Below, piece by piece: positions 6,446-10,965 of a stretch of 10,965 bases of DNA (positions are counted from its first letter, which is position 1; each line of letters starts with the position of its first letter). Origin of the DNA: Verrucomicrobiota bacterium. Lineage in GTDB: Bacteria; Verrucomicrobiota; Verrucomicrobiia; Opitutales; UBA2995. Made by a program: the position numbers and the translations under genes. Under the pieces are notes generated by a model. That model did not search any database. It was not told the origin of the DNA and was given only the letters and a program-made list of their open reading frames with translations. The stretch covers positions 1 through 10,965 of the forward strand of contig JAPUIL010000722.1 of NCBI GenBank assembly GCA_027297085.1, written 5' to 3'.

Positions 6446-6475
6446 AAAAAGACCCGGTCGAAACCGGGCCTTTTT
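6444..6475. terminator. Bidirectional rho-independent terminator
   Basis: CCCGGT (6453-6458) and ACCGGG (6463-6468) enclose a CGAA tetraloop. The stem is flanked by a run of seven A on the left (6444-6450) and CTTTTT on the right, so it can terminate both the plus-strand membrane protein gene, whose stop it touches, and the minus-strand yceI-like gene ending at 6503. Confidence 0.9.
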
Positions 6476-6502
6476 ACTTAGAAATTAATTGCAGACCGAA
6501 TA

Positions 6503-7117
6503 TCAATAGGGAGCTTGACCGGCTATGCTCATCGAAATCTCAATCTCATTTGCCACTTTTTCATTACTCTGACCTGCAGAGATTCCAAAATCATTGCGAA
6601 AGATTGAAAATTTTGTGCGAATAACAAGAAGGTCTCCGTCCTGGCCGCGCGGTCCCATCCGGGCTTTCAATTTTCCTTTGAGATAGGTTAAGGTGGTTTT
6701 GGCAGTTACCGCTCTGGTTACTCCTTTAACGGTAATCTCGCCCACAATATCTGCCGAGGTGATGTTGCCCGTGGTTTCAACATTGTTCAGTCGAGCCACT
6801 TTGAATTGGATATCTGGATGTTTGGCTACGTCCATCCATTGTGGTCCGTGCAAATGCCCTTTCATTCTGGGATTTCCCACATGCAGGGAAGAAACATCCA
6901 GATCTATGGTTCCGGTCGTGTTTTCCGGTGCTTTCGGGTCGAATTGCACCCGGCCGCTTACGCCTTTGGCGGTCCCGCTAATTGACTCAAGAGGACCGTC
7001 CAGATTGAAACTGATGGTGTTGACTCCTTTTGGGTCGGCAAAATCGAAGGAAATAGGAGTCGCTGACACTTGTAGTGCCAGTCCGGAAAACAAAGTCAGT
7101 GTAAGGAGAAGTTTCAT
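6503..7117 (-). CDS. YceI family protein, exported
   Basis: The protein has 204 residues. An N-terminal signal peptide, MKLLLTLTLFSGLALQVSA, with likely cleavage after Ala19, sends it to the periplasm. The mature part is a YceI-type lipocalin-like beta barrel: ISFNLDGPLESISGTAKGVSG (about 35-55), VQFDP, TGTIDLDVSSL (68-78), RMKGHLHGPQWMDVAKHPDIQF (84-105, the family's conserved Lys-His/W-D-P core), and EITVKGVTRAVT (127-138). YceI barrels bind polyisoprenoid-type lipids in characterised members; many are linked to stress or quinone biology. The substrate here is unknown. The gene starts 13 bp after the stop of the upstream small membrane protein gene, so the two form an operon. No Shine-Dalgarno sequence is visible. 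Confidence 0.9.
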   Translation of the reverse strand: MKLLLTLTLFSGLALQVSATPISFDFADPKGVNTISFNLDGPLESISGTAKGVSGRVQFDPKAPENTTGTIDLDVSSLHVGNPRMKGHLHGPQWMDVAKHPDIQFKVARLNNVETTGNITSADIVGEITVKGVTRAVTAKTTLTYLKGKLKARMGPRGQDGDLLVIRTKFSIFRNDFGISAGQSNEKVANEIEISMSIAGQAPY

Positions 7118-7130
7118 GGTCGTGTGTTGG

Positions 7131-7385
7131 TTATTTAATTAAAGGTTTTGAGAATAGAAACGAAATTAGGCAAAAAGATCCGCCAAAAATCAGGCCTGTA
7201 AATAGGAATTCGATCCCCGGAATAAACTTAGAGCGTGTATCGCTGTATTCTATTTCCGTGATAGGATCAAATTGAGGAATTTCTTCGGTAACGACGTAAA
7301 AGCCTTTCCGTGCACCGCCAATAAGCCAGACAATGACGCCGGCTAGTGCCAGGTAAAATCCAATTTTTTGAATTACATTCCTCAT
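7131..7385 (-). CDS. Small two-pass membrane protein upstream of the YceI gene
   Basis: The 84-residue protein has two hydrophobic segments (about 6-25, IQKIGFYLALAGVIVWLIGG, and 57-77) joined by a polar loop with acidic residues, VTEEIPQFDPITEIEY. With positive residues at both ends and a net-acidic loop, the loop is likely periplasmic. I do not recognise a named family. It precedes the YceI gene by 13 bp in the same direction, so the two probably act together at the inner membrane/periplasm, but that is inference. The start ATG (7383-7385) lacks a Shine-Dalgarno sequence. The gene's 5' side faces the divergent glyoxalase gene across 92 bp, which must hold both promoters. Confidence 0.72.
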   Translation of the reverse strand: MRNVIQKIGFYLALAGVIVWLIGGARKGFYVVTEEIPQFDPITEIEYSDTRSKFIPGIEFLFTGLIFGGSFCLISFLFSKPLIK

Positions 7386-7477
7386 ATGCCAATGGAAGTC
7401 CTAAATCTAAAGGACGATTCTTCGAGGTCAACGAGTTTGCCCTTGGCCCGGTTACAGAATTCGCCCATTAAAAACAC

Positions 7478-7861
7478 ATGACAAAATTTTTGCATACTCG
7501 CATTCGTGTCAGTGATCTGGATAACACTGTCAATTGGTACTGTGACAATCTTGGTTTCGTTTGCACGCGCCGGACCGATAAATCTCCGGCAGGAAACCAG
7601 TTGGCCTTTTTGGAACTGGACGGCAACGAGCACTTTTTGGAGTTATGTTACTCTCCTGATTATGAAGTCAATGTGCCAGAGGATCTGATGCATACCTGCA
7701 TTGGCGTGGCTGACATTATCGGCTATTGCGATGCGTTGGAAAAAAAAGGCCTGGAAGTCTGGCCTGGCGATTGGCGCGAAACGTTTCCCCAAGGAAAGAA
7801 AATGGCTTTCCTGACTGACCCCGATGGCTACGAAGTAGAAATCCTCGAGGTTGAGGAATAA
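7478..7861 (+). CDS. gloA: Lactoylglutathione lyase (glyoxalase I), VOC superfamily
   Basis: At 127 residues this is the length of bacterial single-domain glyoxalase I. Two beta-alpha-beta-beta-beta modules are visible. The four expected metal ligands can be placed by motif: His6 (LHTRIRV), Glu55 (FLELCYS), His72 (MHTCIGV) and Glu121 (DPDGYEVEILE), matching His5, Glu56, His74 and Glu122 of the E. coli enzyme. The reaction is isomerisation of the methylglyoxal-glutathione hemithioacetal to S-lactoylglutathione in the cytoplasm. The set of ligands supports a working, probably Ni/Co-type or Zn-type, enzyme. If the organism lacks glutathione, another thiol adduct would be the substrate. It is monocistronic, divergent from the small membrane protein gene and convergent with sucD. 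A short purely A-rich stretch precedes the ATG instead of a Shine-Dalgarno sequence. Confidence 0.86.
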   Translation: MTKFLHTRIRVSDLDNTVNWYCDNLGFVCTRRTDKSPAGNQLAFLELDGNEHFLELCYSPDYEVNVPEDLMHTCIGVADIIGYCDALEKKGLEVWPGDWRETFPQGKKMAFLTDPDGYEVEILEVEE

Positions 7862-7865
7862 AACA

Positions 7866-7896
7866 AACAGCTGCCAAGAATGGCGGTCGTTTTTTG
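7866..7896. terminator. Terminator between gloA and sucD (bidirectional)
   Basis: CTGCCA (7871-7876) pairs with TGGCGG (7881-7886, one wobble) around an AGAA loop; with one mismatch the stem extends to AAAC...GTTT. TCGTTTTTT follows on the plus strand, just past the gloA stop. On the minus strand GTTTGTTTTATT follows, so it can also end sucCD transcripts. Confidence 0.82.
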
Positions 7897-7914
7897 AACT
7901 GATTTAAATGGCAC

Positions 7915-8790
7915 TTACCCTTTGTAATTCCGAAGCAAGGCATCAGCCATGTCTGAAGGGGTTTCAGCAACTTCAATTCCCGCGGCTTTCAAAGCGGAAA
8001 TTTTACTTTCAGCGGATCCACTGCTACCCGAAACAATAGCACCGGCATGGCCCATCCGACGACCGGGGGGAGCAGTGGTACCTGCGATGAATGCTGCCAC
8101 AGGCTTTTGCACGTTTTCCTTGATGTAGGCCGCGGCTTCCTCTTCAGCGGAACCACCAATTTCGCCAATCATGATAATAGCGTCGGTGTCAGGATCTTCG
8201 TTAAAAAGTTTTATGGCATCGGTGTGACTTGTGCCATTAATAGGATCACCACCAATACCTATACAGGTAGACTGTCCGTGACCTCGCACCGTCAATTGCC
8301 ATACAGCTTCGTAGGTAAGTGTGCCTGATCGTGAGATGACTCCCACGCGCCCGGGTTTGTGTATATAACCAGGCATAATGCCTATCCGGCATTGATCTGG
8401 TGTAATGATCCCAGGGCAGTTCGGTCCGATCAAACGGCATTTGCTGTTTTGCAAGGCGACTTTTACAACAGCCATATCGCGAACTGGAATTCCTTCCGTG
8501 ATAGCCACTATCAACGGAATTTCAGCATCGATAGCTTCGAGTATAGAATCCGCTGCAAAAGGAGGAGGTACAAAAATGGCGGTAGCATTTACCCCTTCGT
8601 TTTCCACCGCTTCTTTGGCGGTATTAAAAACGGGCACTTTATCTTCCCAAAGCAGGCCGCCTTTACCAGGCGTAACGCCGGCTGCAACCGTGGTTCCGTA
8701 GTCGATGGATAACTTTGCGTGAAAGCCGCCAAATTTCCCAGTGATGCCTTGGACAAGAAGGCGTGTGTTTTTGTCAACGAGAACACTCAT
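7915..8790 (-). CDS. sucD: Succinate--CoA ligase, alpha subunit
   Basis: The 291-residue protein equals the family length (E. coli 289). It shows the CoA-binding Rossmann region with [11 protein letters not shown] (14-24), GVTPGKGG (38-45), [11 protein letters not shown] (121-131), [10 protein letters not shown] (152-161), and the phosphohistidine loop [13 protein letters not shown] with the active His at 248. With SucC it forms cytoplasmic succinyl-CoA synthetase, interconverting succinyl-CoA and succinate with substrate-level phosphorylation in the TCA cycle. It starts 2 bp after the sucC stop, so subunit synthesis is coupled; there is no Shine-Dalgarno sequence of its own. A bidirectional terminator follows. 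All key residues seem intact. Confidence 0.98.
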   Translation of the reverse strand: MSVLVDKNTRLLVQGITGKFGGFHAKLSIDYGTTVAAGVTPGKGGLLWEDKVPVFNTAKEAVENEGVNATAIFVPPPFAADSILEAIDAEIPLIVAITEGIPVRDMAVVKVALQNSKCRLIGPNCPGIITPDQCRIGIMPGYIHKPGRVGVISRSGTLTYEAVWQLTVRGHGQSTCIGIGGDPINGTSHTDAIKLFNEDPDTDAIIMIGEIGGSAEEEAAAYIKENVQKPVAAFIAGTTAPPGRRMGHAGAIVSGSSGSAESKISALKAAGIEVAETPSDMADALLRNYKG

Positions 8791-8792
8791 GG

Positions 8793-9983
8793 TTAGGCAT
8801 GCTTTACTAAATTGACGATTTTTTCAGCGGCGTCTGATAAGGAATCCGCTGACACCAGGTCCAATCCGCTCTCAGTGAGCAACTGTTTGCCAAGTTCTAC
8901 ATTGGTGCCTTCCAAACGGACTACGAGTGGAACGGTGATCTCCACTTTCTTGGCTGCCTCAATGATTCCTTCGGCTATGATATCGCATTTCATGATGCCT
9001 CCGAAGATGTTGACCAGAATACCTTTAACCTTCGGGTCACTCAGGATGATTTTGAAAGCTGCTGTGACTTGCTCAGCATTGGCGCCACCTCCTACGTCGA
9101 GGAAGTTTGCCGGATCACCGCCAAAATGTTTGATGATGTCCATGGTCGACATGGCAAGTCCCGCACCGTTGACCAGGCAGGCGATGTTTCCATCGAGAGC
9201 AATATAACTCAGACTAAATTTAGCTGCTTCAATTTCTTTGTCATCCTCCTCATTGAGGTCGCGCAGTTCTTGTATGTCAGCATGACGAAAGAGCGCGTTG
9301 TCATCGAATCCGACCTTAGCATCGAGGGCCACAACCTTGCCTTCTTCGGTTACGATGAGCGGATTGACCTCTACCATGGAGGCATCCTTCTGCCAGAAGA
9401 AATCGTAGAGGCCTTTCAGGGTTTTACCCATGTCCTTGAACGCTCCGCCGCTTAAACCGAGGCCAAATGCTACTTCCCTTATTTGGTAAGGCTGCAATCC
9501 CAGGGTCGGGTCGACGAACACTTTAGTAATTTTTCCGGGTGTGTTTTCCGCTACTTGCTCAATGTCTACGCCCCCTTCGGTTGAAGCGATGATCACAGGT
9601 TTGGAAGTGTCCCGGTCCATGAGAATGGCCAGGTAATATTCGTGCGAAATGGATTCGGCTGCAGTAAAGTAAATGGTCTGCACTTTGCGTCCGGCGGTAC
9701 CTGTTTGATGTGTTACCAAGGTGTTGCCTAGCATTTTGGAAGCGATCTCTCTGGCTTCAGACTTGGAGTTTGCCAACTTAACGCCGCCCTGGAATCCATC
9801 GGTGAAAGTCCCTTTGCCACGTCCCCCTGCGTGTATTTGGGATTTTACGACGATCATGCCCTCATCGGGAAATTGATTTAAAGCGTCGTCAAAGGCATCT
9901 TCTGATTGCACGGCCACGCCCTTGGAGACGGGAACGCCATAAGCGGCAAAAAGCTCTTTTGCCTGGTACTCGTGAATGTTCAT
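8793..9983 (-). CDS. sucC: Succinate--CoA ligase [ADP/GDP-forming], beta subunit
   Basis: The 396-residue protein is close to E. coli SucC (388). It begins [19 protein letters not shown], the family signature, followed by the ATP-grasp nucleotide-binding part: [14 protein letters not shown] (47-60), MVEVNPL (203-209) with metal-binding residues, and [10 protein letters not shown] (221-230). The C-terminal ligase domain shows [11 protein letters not shown] (272-282), GGGAN (298-302), VNIFGGI (324-330) and VRLEGTN (355-361). It provides the nucleotide site and, with SucD, the phosphohistidine transfer path of the TCA-cycle enzyme. It is first in the sucC-sucD pair. No Shine-Dalgarno sequence precedes the ATG, which is instead preceded by A/T-rich sequence. 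Nucleotide preference (ADP or GDP) cannot be told with confidence from what I see. Confidence 0.98.
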   Translation of the reverse strand: MNIHEYQAKELFAAYGVPVSKGVAVQSEDAFDDALNQFPDEGMIVVKSQIHAGGRGKGTFTDGFQGGVKLANSKSEAREIASKMLGNTLVTHQTGTAGRKVQTIYFTAAESISHEYYLAILMDRDTSKPVIIASTEGGVDIEQVAENTPGKITKVFVDPTLGLQPYQIREVAFGLGLSGGAFKDMGKTLKGLYDFFWQKDASMVEVNPLIVTEEGKVVALDAKVGFDDNALFRHADIQELRDLNEEDDKEIEAAKFSLSYIALDGNIACLVNGAGLAMSTMDIIKHFGGDPANFLDVGGGANAEQVTAAFKIILSDPKVKGILVNIFGGIMKCDIIAEGIIEAAKKVEITVPLVVRLEGTNVELGKQLLTESGLDLVSADSLSDAAEKIVNLVKHA

Positions 9984-10026
9984 GAATGCGTTTTGCTAAA
10001 AAACAAAGTTGGAAAATAAAACTGCA

Positions 10027-10078
10027 GGCTATCTGAAACGCAAGTGCTTATCAGATTTAAGGCTGCATTTTGATAGCC
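10027..10078. promoter_or_regulatory. Nested inverted repeats upstream of sucC
   Basis: GGCTATC (10027-10033) and GATAGCC (10072-10078) form an outer inverted repeat, and ATCTGA (10031-10036) and TCAGAT (10051-10056) an inner, partly competing one. The site lies about 45-95 bp before the sucC start and just after the antiporter remnant. It could be an operator or a leader structure of sucC, or the degraded terminator of the antiporter gene; there is no clear T-run. Confidence 0.35.
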
Positions 10079-10094
10079 GGCTAAATTCCTGCGC

Positions 10095-10877
10095 TTAATT
10101 GTCTTCTATATTCTCCGAATTTTCGGACAAAGGGAAAGGAGGAATGGTCAGATGAGGACTATAATAAATATACGTGACTCTGTCACCCCGCTTTGGCATT
10201 GGCGGACTTTTGCTGTTAAAGACTGAGAACTTTTTGTTGGCGAAAATACATTTCCCCAAGCCGCCGGCAGGTTCTGATTCTGGGCGGTGTTCATTTGAGT
10301 CGATAAGAAATACAGGAACGTCGAAACTATGGAGTTCCTTAGCCATGCGCCGTGCCCAAGAAGGGGCGCCCACGAATAACACCCCTTGTGGATCGAGGTT
10401 GGAGATTCCAATCTTTTGAGAAATGACCGTAGCCAGGCTTCCATAGACCAATACCGTGCCGAGGACCACGAAGATGATTTCCGTAAAAAATTGTTGAGCC
10501 TGAGGAAAATCGTTTTTCTCCAGCGATAGTGCCAGGATGTGGAGTTCAATTTTCCCAAGAAGCAAGGCCTCGAATACGAGGACTGCGATGAGGGCACCGA
10601 TCGGATCATACAATATACCTTCCCATTTGGCCACGTCTCCAATTTTTCCGCCTGGCCGGATAATCCGTAGCATCGGCGCAATCACGGTTGGGCCTGTAAT
10701 GATGAGGATGGCCCCGGTAAGGGCGGATAGTCCCGGCGAAAAATCCAGGAAGTAATAGGCGGAGTAACCTCCTCACAACCAACCGATGATGGCGCCTCCC
10801 ACAATCAGCCGCCAAATGACTTGGCCGGATTGTTTGAGTTCCTTTAGATTCAGGGGATGGGTGTCCACCTTTAGTGA
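10095..10877 (-). pseudogene. CPA1-type sodium/proton antiporter with RCK-like C-terminus, decaying
   Basis: On the minus strand, one frame from about 10868 reads LNLKELKQSGQVIWRLIVGG then AIIGWL, TGA (10773-10775), GGYSAYYFLDFSPGLSALTG, then TGPTVIAPMLRIIRPGGK and WEGILYDPIGALIAVLVFEA. These are core membrane motifs of a CPA1 antiporter subfamily (TGPTV and EGI-x-DPIGA, with the ion-binding Asp). The TGA replaces what is probably a Leu codon. The frame meets TAA at 10878-10880 upstream, and the first membrane helices are missing. A nucleotide-binding domain begins at LDPQGVLFVGAPSWARRMAK, but after FLIDSNEH the family-like text continues in another frame (NQNLPAAWGNVFSP, about 10240-10291) and the domain core is absent before the end, RGDRVTYIYYSP. 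An intact piece from GTG 10685 to 10095 could be called a 196-residue gene, but is unlikely to work. Confidence 0.7.
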
Positions 10878-10965
10878 TTAACAAGTGGCGTATATTCTTT
10901 TTAAAGCACTCAGAGCTTGCGGCCAGGAAGCTTGAATCCAGCAATGGTTTCTTAGCCAACGGATG

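Noticed and set aside
7382..7633. Minus-strand open frame of 83 codons overlapping the start of the glyoxalase gene and touching the small membrane protein gene
   Set aside because: It lies antisense to the well-supported gloA coding sequence and shows no domain or membrane character; the apparent 4-bp overlap with the neighbouring gene is coincidence.
3065..10775. TGA read as an amino acid (recoding or alternative code), since both broken genes carry in-frame TGA codons
   Set aside because: TGA is the natural stop of pheA at 145-147 and TGG is used for Trp throughout. The two TGA codons replace different residues (Gly and probably Leu), and both genes have additional frame lesions.
10606..10959. 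Minus-strand frame starting MAKKPLLDSS at the window end
   Set aside because: Past its first 40 or so codons it reads the antiporter DNA in the wrong frame (Arg/His-rich). The upstream part matches nothing I know. A real gene start beyond the window cannot be excluded.
1..10965. CRISPR array, toxin-antitoxin pair, phage genes or biosynthetic cluster
   Set aside because: I looked on both strands and saw no regularly spaced repeats, no paired small toxin-like genes, no integrase or structural phage proteins, and no cluster of biosynthetic enzymes.

Overview
The window looks like ordinary chromosomal sequence, at roughly mid-40s % G+C, from a Gram-negative, probably free-living heterotrophic bacterium. 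I lean towards Verrucomicrobiota (Opitutae/Puniceicoccales-like). The reasons are the style of the Gfo/Idh/MocA oxidoreductase, the YceI protein paired with a small membrane protein, the DUF4870 protein, and a degenerate intergenic element of a kind I associate with that group. This placement is inference; there is no rRNA gene to confirm it. Almost no gene has a clear Shine-Dalgarno sequence.

Layout. Positions 1-1470 (+) hold a tight overlapping operon: the 3' end of a prephenate dehydratase gene (pheA), a DUF167/YggU small protein and a Gfo/Idh/MocA oxidoreductase whose usual Glu-Lys-Pro motif reads Glu-Ala-Arg. Positions 1471-1883 hold no gene but contain a GC-richer degenerate repeat element. 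Positions 1884-2900 (-) hold rplU (bL21) and rpmA (bL27), a strong terminator, and, with its ATG touching that terminator, a small single-pass membrane protein. Positions 2975-3737 (+) hold a SAM-dependent methyltransferase gene broken by an in-frame TGA and a frameshift. Convergent to it, at 3861-4427 (-), is a DUF4870 membrane protein with a Pro/Ala/Glu-rich N-terminus. Positions 4722-6445 (+) hold a stand-alone cyclic-nucleotide-binding-domain protein and a membrane protein of about ten segments. After a bidirectional terminator, 6503-7385 (-) holds a small two-pass membrane protein and a secreted YceI protein. Positions 7478-7861 (+) hold a glyoxalase I. After another bidirectional terminator, 7915-9983 (-) holds sucC-sucD, the two subunits of succinyl-CoA synthetase (TCA cycle). 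The window ends, at 10095 to about 10877 (-), in a decaying CPA1-type sodium/proton antiporter gene with at least two lesions and a shortened nucleotide-binding domain.

Functionally the region is mostly housekeeping: aromatic amino-acid synthesis, ribosome, TCA cycle and methylglyoxal detoxification. The most noteworthy items are the two broken genes, the repeat element, the terminator/start-codon contact after rpmA, and the EKP-to-EAR change. I did not find a convincing new multi-gene system.
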